Assembly (NCBI RefSeq): GCF_019969685.1
Contig: NZ_JAHXYZ010000002.1
Span: forward strand, 1,302,001-1,366,000
Direction of reading: 5' to 3'
DNA from: Microbacterium sp. EST19A
GTDB lineage: Bacteria; Actinomycetota; Actinomycetes; Actinomycetales; Microbacteriaceae
DNA length: 64,000 bases
Position numbers and translations under genes: made by a program. Below are positions 1 through 8,245 of the stretch, in pieces. The stretch's first letter is position 1; every line of letters starts with the position of its first letter. Below the pieces are notes generated by a model. The model made no database searches, was not told where the DNA came from, and saw only the letters and a list, made by a program, of their open reading frames with translations.

Positions 1-52
1 TGGTATCCCAACCGTTGCAGGCACGCGCAACTCGCACGACGGGGGCGGCTGC

Positions 53-694
53 TCAGGGCAGGCGGTTCGCGATCGCGAGGTTGGCTTCGAGCTCTTCGGC
101 GTTCTGCCGGGTCACGTACGCCGGCCGGTCCCGCTCGACGCGCCAGGACTCGCTCAGCGGTCCGATGTTGACGGTGTCGAAGCCCGCCTCGTCGTAGAAG
201 CGCGTGGCGAAGGCCACGGCCTCGGCGTCGTCGCCCGCGGTGGCGAGGGCGCGGCGATCCGGGGTGCCAGCGGGAGTGCCGTCGGTCGTGATCGCCGAGG
301 AGTAGATGTGGTTGAACGCCTTGGCGATACGCGAGGTCGGCAGCCGGCGCTGCAGCAGCTCCGACGTCGTGGTCTCCCCCTTGTCGAGTTCCTCGATGTG
401 CCCGTCGCGCTCGTGGTAGTAGTTGTTCGTGTCGAGCACGATCTTGCCCGCGAGCTGCTCGACCGGGAGACGGTCGATGGCGTGCAGGGGCACCGTCACG
501 ACGACGGCATCGCCGGCTGCGGCGGCATCCGCTGCGGTGGCGGCCGTGGCCTGCGGGCCGAGCTCGGCGACGAGATCGGCGAGCGTCTCCGGTCCGCGTG
601 AATTGGCGATCACGACGTCGTAGCCGTTCGCCACCGCGACCCGCGCGACCTGGCTGCCGATGTGTCCTGCACCGATGATTCCGAGTGTTGTCAT
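53..694 (-). CDS. NADPH-dependent F420 reductase-like oxidoreductase
   Basis: A 213-residue protein that opens with a dinucleotide-binding Rossmann motif (GIIGAGHIGSQ, residues 5-15) and continues as the NpdG/F420-dependent NADP reductase-like family (NADP_Rdx domain). The central AKAFNHIYSS stretch is typical of this family. It probably moves hydride between NADP(H) and a flavin or deazaflavin cofactor in the cytoplasm; the substrate cannot be read from the sequence. It is a single gene, tail to tail with nothing visible at the left window edge, and 58 bp from the next minus-strand gene. Identification rests on motif and length only. Confidence 0.75.
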   Translation of the reverse strand: MTTLGIIGAGHIGSQVARVAVANGYDVVIANSRGPETLADLVAELGPQATAATAADAAAAGDAVVVTVPLHAIDRLPVEQLAGKIVLDTNNYYHERDGHIEELDKGETTTSELLQRRLPTSRIAKAFNHIYSSAITTDGTPAGTPDRRALATAGDDAEAVAFATRFYDEAGFDTVNIGPLSESWRVERDRPAYVTRQNAEELEANLAIANRLP

Positions 695-752
695 GCTCGA
701 CCCAACGCCCGTGCCGCCGCGCTATTCCCGCACGTGACCCCGCGTGTCGGCA

Positions 753-1691
753 TCAGAGGTCGAGCAGCAGGCCCTCCTCCACCCGGCGATAGCCGAGCCC
801 CTCGTAGAGGGCGATCGCACCGGTGTTGAAGCCGAACACGTGCAGCCCGATCGAGTCCGCGCCGAGGCGGCGCGCTTCCCGCTCGGCCGCGTGCATCAGC
901 ACCCGGCCGTACCCCTTGCGCCGGTGCTGGGCGTCGACCTCGACGTCGAGGATGAACGCGTGGGGACGACCGTCGCGCACGCGCATGCCGAGCCAGAGGA
1001 TGCCGACCTCGACACCGTCGACAGAAGCCGTGAAGAGCTCCTGGCCCTCGGTCGCGAGCCCGTCCGGCAGCTCGAGCAGCATCTGCCGGTGCGACTCCGC
1101 CGCCGCCTCCTCGGGCGTGTACCGGCCGGACGCGGCGAGATCCTGGGCGAACCCCGCCTCGGACTGGGCGGCGAAACGCGGGTAGCGCTCCGGCGTCATC
1201 GGCGAGACCTCGACGTGCGCCTCCACCGCGCGATCGGGCAGGGGCTCGAGCATCATCTGGATGGAGGCGAGGGTGAAGCCGCGCCCCTCGGCGAGAGCCC
1301 GCGCGGCGTCATCGTGCGGGAAGAGCGGGATTCCGAGCTGGGTCGCCTCCAGCTCGGCCGCGAGCGCAAGAGTCTGCGTGAACAGCTCGTCGCGCTGAGC
1401 GCCGGTCAGATCGGCGGTCACCGCGAGGTCGAACAGGAACAGCTTCCGGTCGCGGAGCACGGCCCAGGCGGTGCCGAGCTCACTCTGCTCGTCGTCGACG
1501 ATGCGGAGCACCCGCATGGTCGGGGTCGAGGGGACATCAGGCACCTCGCCGAGGACCCGGTCGGCGTAGGCGACCGCATCCTCACCGACGCGCATCCCCG
1601 ACGCCTGGTTGCCGTCGATCAACCGCTGGCGGGCCGCGGCCCGCCAGTCGTCGAATCGATCGGCAGGCAGCGGCAGCAGGTGGAGCGACAT
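753..1691 (-). CDS. GNAT family N-acetyltransferase
   Basis: A 312-residue protein. The last 100 residues hold a clear GNAT fold with the acetyl-CoA loop RRKGYGRVLM and the strand-helix segment GLHVFGFNTGAIALYEGLGY. The first 200 residues form a less conserved half, so this may be a tandem GNAT with one degenerate domain. It would transfer an acyl group from acyl-CoA to an unknown amine. It lies 33 bp downstream of sufU on the same strand and may be co-transcribed, although no functional link to Fe-S assembly is evident. Confidence 0.8.
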   Translation of the reverse strand: MSLHLLPLPADRFDDWRAAARQRLIDGNQASGMRVGEDAVAYADRVLGEVPDVPSTPTMRVLRIVDDEQSELGTAWAVLRDRKLFLFDLAVTADLTGAQRDELFTQTLALAAELEATQLGIPLFPHDDAARALAEGRGFTLASIQMMLEPLPDRAVEAHVEVSPMTPERYPRFAAQSEAGFAQDLAASGRYTPEEAAAESHRQMLLELPDGLATEGQELFTASVDGVEVGILWLGMRVRDGRPHAFILDVEVDAQHRRKGYGRVLMHAAEREARRLGADSIGLHVFGFNTGAIALYEGLGYRRVEEGLLLDL

Positions 1692-1724
1692 GCTCCCATC
1701 CTGCCCGCATGGCGAGTCCAGGAT

Positions 1725-2159
1725 TCAGCTCCGAGCCAGCGCGTCCTCGGCCGCGACCCAGGCGAGCATCGCGCACTTGACGCGGGCCACGTACTTCGAG
1801 ACCCCACCCAGGGCGGCCGCATCGCCCAGCAGCTCCTCGTCGGGCTCGATCCTGCCGCGCGAGCGCATCGCCTCACGGAACGCCGCGATGCGCACCTCGA
1901 GCTGCTCGACGGTGAGACCTTCGGCGAGCTCGGCGAGGAGCGATGCGGACGCCTGCGAGATCGCGCAGCCGTGCCCCTCCCACGCGATCGCCTCGACGCT
2001 GCCGTCAGCGGCACGGTGCACCTGCAGGGTGACCTCGTCGCCGCACGTGGGGTTCACCTGGTGCGACTGCGCGGCGATCTCGTCGCGCAGCCCGTAGCCG
2101 TGCGGGGTGCGGGAGTGATCGAGGATCAGCTCCTGATACAGGTTCTGCAGGTCGCTCAT
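1725..2159 (-). CDS. sufU: Fe-S cluster assembly scaffold / sulfur acceptor SufU
   Basis: A 144-residue IscU/SufU-family protein. The three expected Cys ligands and the Asp are present: NPTCGDE (Cys39, Asp41), HGCAIS (Cys65) and KCAMLAW (about Cys129). Spacing fits the Gram-positive SufU type, which accepts persulfide sulfur from SufS in a zinc-dependent exchange. The start codon overlaps the sufS stop in an ATGA arrangement, so the two are translationally coupled. The other suf genes (sufBCD) are not in this window. Confidence 0.93.
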   Translation of the reverse strand: MSDLQNLYQELILDHSRTPHGYGLRDEIAAQSHQVNPTCGDEVTLQVHRAADGSVEAIAWEGHGCAISQASASLLAELAEGLTVEQLEVRIAAFREAMRSRGRIEPDEELLGDAAALGGVSKYVARVKCAMLAWVAAEDALARS

Positions 2160-3463
2160 ACGCTCCTCCGGAAGAACTCGATCGCGCCGGCGACGCCGTC
2201 GATCACGGCCTCGACCTCGGCATCCGTCGTGTAGAGATAGGTGCTCGCCCGCGTCGACGACGTGACGCCGAGGCGGCGGTGCAGCGGCTGCGCGCAGTGG
2301 TGGCCGACCCGCACGGCGATGCCGAGGTCGTCGAGGAACTGCCCGACGTCGTGCGAGTGGATGCCGGCGACGTCGAAGCTCGCGAGCCCCACGCGCGGAA
2401 GGTCGATGCCGGCGCCGAGCACGCGCACGCCGTCGATCGCGCCCAGTCCCGCGACGAGCTTCCGCCCGAAGGCCGCCTCGTGCTCCGCGATGCGCGGCAT
2501 CCCCACCGCGGTCAGGTAGTCCACGGCCGCGGCGAGCGCGATCGCCTGCGAGACGCGCTGCGTGCCGGCTTCGAAGCGCTGGGGCGGCGGGAGGTATTCG
2601 GCCTCGGTCGTCGTGACCGTCGTGATCATCGAACCGCCGGTGAGGAACGGCGGCATGGCCTCGAGCAGTTCACGTCGCCCGTACAGCGCGCCGATCCCCG
2701 TGGGACCCAGCATCTTGTGGCCGGAGAGAACCGCGAAGTCCACGCCGAGGGCGCGCACGTCGAGCGGAAGGTGCGGGGCGGACTGACAGGCATCGAGCAG
2801 TGTCAGCGCCCCGACCCCGCGGGCGAGCGCGACCAGCTGATCGACCGGGTTGATCACGCCGAGGACGTTCGAGACGTGCGTGAACGCGACGAGCCGAGTC
2901 CGCTCGGTGATGAGGTCCGCGGCGATGTCGAGCCGCAGGGCGCCGTCGTCGTCGAGCGGGATGACGCGCAGGGTCGCACCGGTGCGGGCCGCGAGCTCCT
3001 GCCACGGGATGAGGTTCGCGTGGTGCTCCATCTCGGTCGTGACGATCTCGTCGCCCTCGCGGAGCCGGAGTCGATCGGCGGCCGCTCCCCCGCGTCCGAT
3101 CGACGCGTTGGACAGCGAGTACGCCACCAGGTTGATGGCCTCGGTCGCGTTCGACGTCCAGACGATCTCGTCGTCGCCGGCACCCACGAACCGTGCGAGG
3201 GTGCTCCTGGCGTCTTCGAAGAGCTCGGTCGCCTCGGCGGCGAGCGTGTGCGCCCCGCGATGCACGGCCGCGTTCAGCGTGGTGGCGAACTCCCGTTCCG
3301 CATCGAGCACCGCGAGCGGTCGCTGCGACGTCGCTCCCGAGTCGAGATACACGAGGGGATGCCCGTGCACCTCGGTCCGCAGGATCGGGAAGTCGTCCCG
3401 GATGCGCCGCACCTCGGCGTCGCTCAACGGGGCGAGGACAGAGGCTTCGGGCGAAATGCTCAT
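2156..3463 (-). CDS. sufS: Cysteine desulfurase SufS
   Basis: A 435-residue class V PLP-dependent aminotransferase fold. The PLP lysine is in SGHKMLGPTGIG, and the persulfide-forming cysteine is in GHHCAQPLHRRLG near the C terminus. The N-terminal YLDSGATSQRP stretch is typical of SufS. It removes sulfur from L-cysteine and hands it to SufU, encoded directly downstream with a 4-bp overlap. No upstream gene lies on this strand, so this is the first gene of the sufS-sufU unit. The short intergenic stretch to 3584 separates it from the divergent sigma-factor gene. Confidence 0.95.
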   Translation of the reverse strand: MSISPEASVLAPLSDAEVRRIRDDFPILRTEVHGHPLVYLDSGATSQRPLAVLDAEREFATTLNAAVHRGAHTLAAEATELFEDARSTLARFVGAGDDEIVWTSNATEAINLVAYSLSNASIGRGGAAADRLRLREGDEIVTTEMEHHANLIPWQELAARTGATLRVIPLDDDGALRLDIAADLITERTRLVAFTHVSNVLGVINPVDQLVALARGVGALTLLDACQSAPHLPLDVRALGVDFAVLSGHKMLGPTGIGALYGRRELLEAMPPFLTGGSMITTVTTTEAEYLPPPQRFEAGTQRVSQAIALAAAVDYLTAVGMPRIAEHEAAFGRKLVAGLGAIDGVRVLGAGIDLPRVGLASFDVAGIHSHDVGQFLDDLGIAVRVGHHCAQPLHRRLGVTSSTRASTYLYTTDAEVEAVIDGVAGAIEFFRRSV

Positions 3464-3584
3464 CGTTCCAGTTTCTCATCTCAGGCTCGGAGAAGGGGCG
3501 GTGTCACACATCGGGCAGGTGTCCGGTCTCAGCTGACGACCCGTGCACGCGGGCGTACGCTGACCAGGACGAGGATGGGCACCC

Positions 3585-4475
3585 ATGCAGGAAGAGCCGA
3601 TGACCGAGCTGGACGACGCGATCGCCGTCTTCGACAGCCACCGGCGACGGCTGTTCGGCATCGCGTATCGGATGCTGGGAACCGTCGCGGATGCCGAGGA
3701 CATGGTGCAGGAGACCTGGATCCGCTGGCAGAACACGGACCGGACCTCCGTGCGTGAGCCCGCCGCCTTCCTCGCGACCGTCACCACGCGTCTCGCGATC
3801 AACGCCCTGCAGTCCGCGCACTCGCGTCGGGAGACCTACATCGGCCCCTGGCTGCCGGAGCCCGTCAACACCGCCGACGACCCCGCCCTCGGTGCGGAGA
3901 AGGGCGAGGCGCTGCAGTATGCGGTGCTGCTCCTCCTCGAGAAGCTCACGCCCACCGAGCGCGCCGCCTACGTGCTGCGCGAGGCCTTCGACTACCCCTA
4001 CCCCCGCATCGCCGAGGTCATCTCCTCGACGGCCGTCAACGCCCGCCAGCTCGTGAGCCGCGCGCGGGGGCACCTGGCGTCGGCGCGCAGGGCCGAGACG
4101 AACAGAGCCGACCAGCGCCGCCTGCTCGAGGCGTTCCTCTCCGCGGCGCAGAGGGGCGATGTCAGCGAGCTCGAGTCGCTATTCGCCTCCGAGGTCGTCA
4201 GCTACACCGACGGCAACGGCGTGAAGCTCGCCGCGCGGATCCCGATGTTCGGTCGCTCGCGCGTCGCGGCCTTCATCGCCGCGTTCTCGAGCCACTTCTG
4301 GACGGGGAAGAGCATCGGCTGGGTCGAGGTCAACGGACAGCCCGCGGCGACGCTCGTGGCCGACGGCGAGGTGCGCACGCTCGTCACCCTCACGACAGGA
4401 CCCGACGGCATCGAGCAGGTGCTCTGGGTGATGGCTCCCGACAAGCTCGGCCACGCCGAGCTGGTTCGGGGATGA
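3585..4475 (+). CDS. ECF41-type RNA polymerase sigma factor with SnoaL-like C-terminal domain
   Basis: A 296-residue ECF sigma factor. Region sigma2 (about 15-85: RRLFGIAYRMLGTVADAED) and sigma4 (about 115-165) are followed by an NTF2/SnoaL-like domain (about 175-290). It carries ECF41 hallmarks: WLPEP in the linker and PDKL near the C terminus, with a DGNG variant of the DGGGR motif. In the family the C-terminal domain tunes sigma activity in place of a separate anti-sigma factor, and the usual target is a neighbouring carboxymuconolactone decarboxylase, oxidoreductase or epimerase gene. Here that partner is probably the SDR gene at 5171-5932. A second in-frame ATG at 3600 has a better ribosome site (AGGAAGAG) and may be the true start. 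Confidence 0.9.
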   Translation: MQEEPMTELDDAIAVFDSHRRRLFGIAYRMLGTVADAEDMVQETWIRWQNTDRTSVREPAAFLATVTTRLAINALQSAHSRRETYIGPWLPEPVNTADDPALGAEKGEALQYAVLLLLEKLTPTERAAYVLREAFDYPYPRIAEVISSTAVNARQLVSRARGHLASARRAETNRADQRRLLEAFLSAAQRGDVSELESLFASEVVSYTDGNGVKLAARIPMFGRSRVAAFIAAFSSHFWTGKSIGWVEVNGQPAATLVADGEVRTLVTLTTGPDGIEQVLWVMAPDKLGHAELVRG

Positions 4476-4858
4476 CGGCGCATCCGTCTCGGTGGTGGCG
4501 ACGACGACGTGAGGGCGCGCACGACGCCGCACCCTTGGTCGCGCTCGCCGAGGCGATGACGGAGAGGGATGCCGCAGCGATCCGTCGACTCCTCGACCCC
4601 GACGTGACCATGACCATCGACAGCGGGCCCCTCGAGCTCGGCGGCGAGCTGCGCGGACACGACGCCGCCGCGGTGGAGCTGCTCACGTACCCCTCGGACC
4701 TCGCCGTCGTCAGCATCAACGGCGCCCCCGGCATCGTGGGGCGGCGCGACGACCGCGTCGTGGCCACGATCAGCGCGAGCGTGCGCCACGGTCGCATCGT
4801 GACGCTGTGGTCGGTGCGCAACCCGGAGAAGCTGCGCGGCTGGGACGACCGGTCCTGA
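4472..4858 (+). CDS. Stand-alone SnoaL/NTF2-like protein paired with the sigma factor
   Basis: A 128-residue protein whose ATG overlaps the stop of the ECF41 sigma gene (ATGA), so the two are coupled. It resembles the C-terminal SnoaL domain of that sigma factor, including a closing RNPEKL that matches the family's NPDKL motif. It may be a detached regulatory domain or a duplicate of the sigma C terminus. Alternatively it is an enzyme of the SnoaL-like fold; no catalytic residues could be assigned. The first 20 residues are Arg-rich and poorly conserved-looking, so the true start may be internal. Confidence 0.7.
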   Translation: MTAHPSRWWRRRREGAHDAAPLVALAEAMTERDAAAIRRLLDPDVTMTIDSGPLELGGELRGHDAAAVELLTYPSDLAVVSINGAPGIVGRRDDRVVATISASVRHGRIVTLWSVRNPEKLRGWDDRS

Positions 4859-4860
4859 AC

Positions 4861-5095
4861 GTGGCCGGGGCCGTCACAGTTCGCAACGGGATGCGGGAGT
4901 TCGCCGGTCCGGAGGAGTTCCGGATCGCCGATCTCCCCCAGCGCGCTCCGCTTCCGTCACGACGATCGTGAGGTCGTCGCGGACCCGCTCGCCACGTATT
5001 TCGGCGCCGCCCTCGCGCCGCGCGAACTGCTGCCGGGGCCGCACGCGATCCTCGCGACCCGCACCTTCCACGACTGGCAGAGTGGGCGGGGCTGA
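4861..5095 (+). pseudogene. 3' remnant of an SDR/NmrA-like gene
   Basis: Reading from 4861 gives residues that align with the C-terminal third of the intact SDR protein at 5171-5932: REFAGPEEFRIADL matches TEVAGPEQFTLADF. After a +1 frameshift near 4950, DPLATYFG...LLPG...RTFHDWQ matches DPEATYFG...LLPG...TRFADWL. The original frame meets a stop at 4967-4969. The N-terminal two thirds and start codon are missing. It therefore looks like the tail of a second SDR gene that once followed the sigma factor and its SnoaL partner on the same strand, the classic ECF41 gene order. Confidence 0.75.
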
Positions 5096-5122
5096 CCACG
5101 GGCCGCATCACGTCGCATGTCG

Positions 5123-5160
5123 ACGAAGGGCCGGGATCCCTGCGGATCCCGGCCCTTCGT
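5123..5160. terminator. Bidirectional hairpin terminator
   Basis: A perfect 17-bp inverted repeat with a 4-nt loop (CTGC); the arms start ACGAAGGGCC and end GGCCCTTCGT. It lies between the plus-strand SDR remnant and the stop of the minus-strand SDR gene, so it can end transcription from both sides. Confidence 0.85.
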
Positions 5161-5170
5161 GCGTCTCGGC

Positions 5171-5932
5171 TCAGCGCGCCGGCGGAGGGTTCAGCGGCAG
5201 CCAGTCGGCGAAGCGCGTCTCGAAGAGCTGTGCGCCCTCGCCCGGGAGCAGCATGTCGTCGCTCAGCCGCTCGCCGAAGTACGTGGCTTCCGGGTCGACG
5301 ACGACCGGGCGAGGGTCCTCACGGAACGTCAGACCGGTGCGGACGAAGTCCGCGAGCGTGAACTGCTCGGGCCCGGCGACCTCGGTGATCGTCCCGGTCG
5401 GCGCGCCGGCCGTCGTCCGGGCGACGGCTGTGGCGACGTCGTCCGCGGCCATGGGCTGGATGAGCGCCGACGAGAGACGCACCTCGTCCCCCACCGTGGC
5501 GCTGCCCGCGATCGCTCCGACGAATTCGAAGAACTGCGTGGCGTGGACGATCGAGTACGGGATGCCGGAGTCGGCGATGAGACGCTCCTGCTCGACCTTC
5601 GCCCGCATGTAGCCGCTGTCGGTCATGCGCGCAGCTCCCACGACCGACAGGGCGACGTAGTGGCCGACGCCGGCCTCGGCCGCGACGCGCGAGATGTTGC
5701 CGGTGGCCGTGGTGAAGAAGGCGAGCACATCCGCGTCGGCGAACGACGGCGAGTTCGACACGTCGAGCACGGTCGATGCCCCGGCGAACGCCGCGGCGAG
5801 CCCCGCTCCGGTCAGCGTGTCGACTCCGGTGTTCGGTGAGGCGGCGACGGCCTCGTGGCCGTGTTCGGTGAGCAGGCGGACGACCTTGGATCCGATCAGA
5901 CCCGTGCCCCCGATGACGACGATCTTCGACAT
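5171..5932 (-). CDS. NAD(P)-binding SDR/NmrA-like oxidoreductase, probable ECF41 target
   Basis: A 253-residue atypical short-chain dehydrogenase: GGTGLIGSKVV (residues 8-18) is the dinucleotide-binding loop, and SVVGAARM...YMRAK lies in the usual catalytic strand-helix region. It resembles the NmrA/LysX-type NAD(P)H-binding family seen next to ECF41 sigma genes. It probably acts on a small electrophile or quinone, but the substrate is unknown. It converges on the sigma-factor unit, and a decayed second copy of its 3' end lies at 4861-5095. Regulation by the neighbouring sigma factor is inferred from family precedent. Confidence 0.85.
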   Translation of the reverse strand: MSKIVVIGGTGLIGSKVVRLLTEHGHEAVAASPNTGVDTLTGAGLAAAFAGASTVLDVSNSPSFADADVLAFFTTATGNISRVAAEAGVGHYVALSVVGAARMTDSGYMRAKVEQERLIADSGIPYSIVHATQFFEFVGAIAGSATVGDEVRLSSALIQPMAADDVATAVARTTAGAPTGTITEVAGPEQFTLADFVRTGLTFREDPRPVVVDPEATYFGERLSDDMLLPGEGAQLFETRFADWLPLNPPPAR

Positions 5933-6025
5933 GGGATTCCTTCCGTGACAGTGGGGCGCGAATGCGCCCGCATCTGACGGCTAAGACCGGACGCGGCGGC
6001 GATCCGTGACAGTTAGGCTCACACC

Positions 6026-6673
6026 ATGTTCCGCGCCGACACCCTCGCGACCTTCATCGTCGCCGCCTTCGTCATGGTCGTCATCCCCGGTCCCACCGTG
6101 CTGTTCACGATCGGACGGGCGATGGCTCTGGGGCGTCTGGGCGGGTTCCTCAGCATCGTCGGAACCGCGGTCGGCTCGATCGTGCTGGTCGTCGCGGTCG
6201 CCCTCGGCGTCGGAACAGTGGTCGCGCAGTCCGTCGTGCTGTTCACGATCGTGAAGATCCTCGGTGCCGGCTACCTGGTGTTCCTCGGCATCCAGGCGAT
6301 CCGGCACCGGAAGGATGCCGCGCTCGCGATGACCGGCGTGCAGACGAAGCGCTCAGGGCCGAGGCTTCTGCTGGAGGGCTTCGTCGTCGGCGTCACGAAT
6401 CCCAAGTCGATCGCCTTCTTCCTGGCGATCCTGCCGCAGTTCGTCGACCTGCATGCGGGCTCGATCCCCGTGCAGCTCTTCGTGCTCGGTGCGATCGTCG
6501 TGACGATCGGCGTCACGTGCGACGCCGTGTGGGTGCTGCTCGCCAGCGCCGCGCGCGACTGGTTCGGTCGCTCACCGCGCCGGATCGAGGCGATGAGCGC
6601 GACCGGCGGTGGCCTCATGATCGGACTCGGCGCGTTCCTGCTGGTCTGGAGTGAGAAGCCGGCCACCACCTGA
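6026..6673 (+). CDS. LysE/RhtB family amino-acid exporter
   Basis: A 215-residue membrane protein with about six hydrophobic segments. The family signatures PGPTVLFTIGRAMALGRLGG (residues 17-36) and GFVVGVTNPKSIAFFLAILPQF are present. The family exports amino acids or related metabolites with proton exchange; the substrate is not predictable here. A TAGGCT box lies 6 nt before the ATG, so the mRNA is probably leaderless. It sits alone between two minus-strand genes. Confidence 0.9.
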   Translation: MFRADTLATFIVAAFVMVVIPGPTVLFTIGRAMALGRLGGFLSIVGTAVGSIVLVVAVALGVGTVVAQSVVLFTIVKILGAGYLVFLGIQAIRHRKDAALAMTGVQTKRSGPRLLLEGFVVGVTNPKSIAFFLAILPQFVDLHAGSIPVQLFVLGAIVVTIGVTCDAVWVLLASAARDWFGRSPRRIEAMSATGGGLMIGLGAFLLVWSEKPATT

Positions 6674-6696
6674 CCCGAGGTGCGACCGGGTCGCGG

Positions 6697-7497
6697 TCAC
6701 ATCCGCGCGTACCGCGATCGCGCGATGCAGAAGAGACCGTAGACGGCGAGACCTGCGCCCACCGCGCAGAGGATCACCGGTCCGAACGGGAGCGACACGA
6801 GGCTGTGCAGCGCACCGTCGAGCCCGGACGACTTGTCGGGGTCGTTGGTGACGGCCGCGACGACGAACAGCACACCCGTCACGGCGACGGCGATCCCCTT
6901 GGCGATGTACCCGACGACGCCGAACGTCACGATGCCTCCGCGCTCGACACCGGACGGCAGATCGAGCAGCTTCTTGAACCCGCGGGTGAAACCGCTCACC
7001 ACGAAGCCGATGCCGACGCCGAACACCACGAGACCGATGATGACGAGCAGCACGACACCGGCGGGCGCGGCGAGCAGCACCGCGCTGAGGGTCTGCGACG
7101 CCTTCTCGGAATCGGCCTGACCGCCGAACGCGAAGACGGTCGCCATCCCGGCGATCACGAGATATGAGAGCGCGATGCCGAAGAACTTGACCCGGCGGCC
7201 CCACTTCTTCGTCTCCTCGTGATTCGCCGCGAGGAACGCGCTGGCGATCTGCCAGACAGCGAGCGCGACGAGGCCGGCGGCGATCACGGCGAGCAGCAGT
7301 CCTCCGACGGGACTCTGGCGGACCTGCTCCATGGCGCCGTCCTGATCGGCGTCGCCGCCGCCGCCGAGGGCGATCGAGACGGCGAGGCATCCGATGATGA
7401 TGTGGATGATGCCGACGACGATGAAGCCGACGCGGGCGACCCGGCGGAATCCGTCGGATCCCTTGGTGGCGCGCGCGGCGTCTTTGGCGGTGCTCAT
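6697..7497 (-). CDS. DUF1206 family membrane protein
   Basis: A 266-residue integral membrane protein with about six hydrophobic helices arranged as three similar two-helix units (ARVGFIVVGIIHIIIG, FGIALSYLVIAGMATV, FGVVGYIAKGIAVAVTG). This threefold internal repeat is the mark of DUF1206. Its function is unknown. The 9-bp gap to the upstream GyrI-like gene on the same strand suggests co-transcription. Confidence 0.88.
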   Translation of the reverse strand: MSTAKDAARATKGSDGFRRVARVGFIVVGIIHIIIGCLAVSIALGGGGDADQDGAMEQVRQSPVGGLLLAVIAAGLVALAVWQIASAFLAANHEETKKWGRRVKFFGIALSYLVIAGMATVFAFGGQADSEKASQTLSAVLLAAPAGVVLLVIIGLVVFGVGIGFVVSGFTRGFKKLLDLPSGVERGGIVTFGVVGYIAKGIAVAVTGVLFVVAAVTNDPDKSSGLDGALHSLVSLPFGPVILCAVGAGLAVYGLFCIARSRYARM

Positions 7498-7506
7498 CGT
7501 CGAAGA

Positions 7507-8154
7507 CTACGCGGACGGGGCGGTGGTTCTCGACACCGGCTGCCGCAGGATCGTGCGCAGCTTCGCGGGCTCCACCCGCCGCATGTCGCTCAGGTAGATC
7601 TCGTGATGCCGCCCGCTCATCCGCAGGCCGTTCTCCGGGATGAAGCGATGGTGCAGGTCGTCGAGCACCGGCCCCTCGTCGTCGAAGGCACCGACGTGCA
7701 GTGTCTGGACGCTCAGTCCCTCGTCGAGCGTCTCGAGACGCACCGCCGAGAGAGCCGGCGAGGGAGCCTGCTTCTTCTTGACCGCCTTGGCCTCGACGCC
7801 GGCGACGGCGGCGGCGAACATCTCGGTCGTCACATGATCGGGGACCATGATCATGAGCGTCCACAGCCAGGCGGACTTGTCGCGCTGCGACGTGAACGCG
7901 TCCATGTCGGCGGCGTGCCAGAGCCCCTCGAGCGGCATGACGACCGTGTCGATGCCGAGCTCTTCCCGGCTCGCGAATTTCAGGGTGTAGGCGAGAGGGA
8001 ACAGCGCGGTCACAGCATCCTGGTAGGCCTGCGAGGTGTTCGGATCGCCGGCGCCGTCGACCATGAGGTACTGCAGGGGCGGCACCTCGACCAGCCGGAT
8101 CTCGCCGCGCTTCGCCTGATACGCGTCGAGCGTCTTCTTGGGATCGATCGCCAT
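7507..8154 (-). CDS. GyrI-like small-molecule-binding domain protein
   Basis: A 215-residue GyrI-like protein: VPPLQYLMVDGAGDP near residues 24-38, and a C-terminal GLRMSGRHHEIYLSDMRR segment typical of the stand-alone GyrI family found in actinobacteria and firmicutes. The fold binds hydrophobic cations or other small ligands. It probably forms a two-gene unit with the DUF1206 gene downstream. The gene upstream (8246-9109) also carries a GyrI-like domain fused to AraC, so the two may sense related ligands. Confidence 0.85.
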   Translation of the reverse strand: MAIDPKKTLDAYQAKRGEIRLVEVPPLQYLMVDGAGDPNTSQAYQDAVTALFPLAYTLKFASREELGIDTVVMPLEGLWHAADMDAFTSQRDKSAWLWTLMIMVPDHVTTEMFAAAVAGVEAKAVKKKQAPSPALSAVRLETLDEGLSVQTLHVGAFDDEGPVLDDLHHRFIPENGLRMSGRHHEIYLSDMRRVEPAKLRTILRQPVSRTTAPSA

Positions 8155-8245
8155 GCGCGCCTCCGTCTCGTGCCCTCAGTGTGCCATCGCCCGCCGACAT
8201 CGGGCCGAGGAGGGCGGATGCCGCTCCCCGGCCCGACCGTTCGCC

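Noticed and set aside
744-3757. Long plus-strand open frames (744-2234, 2279-3757)
   Set aside because: They are antisense to the GNAT, sufU and sufS genes; their Arg/His-rich composition is a high-GC shadow and they have no motifs.
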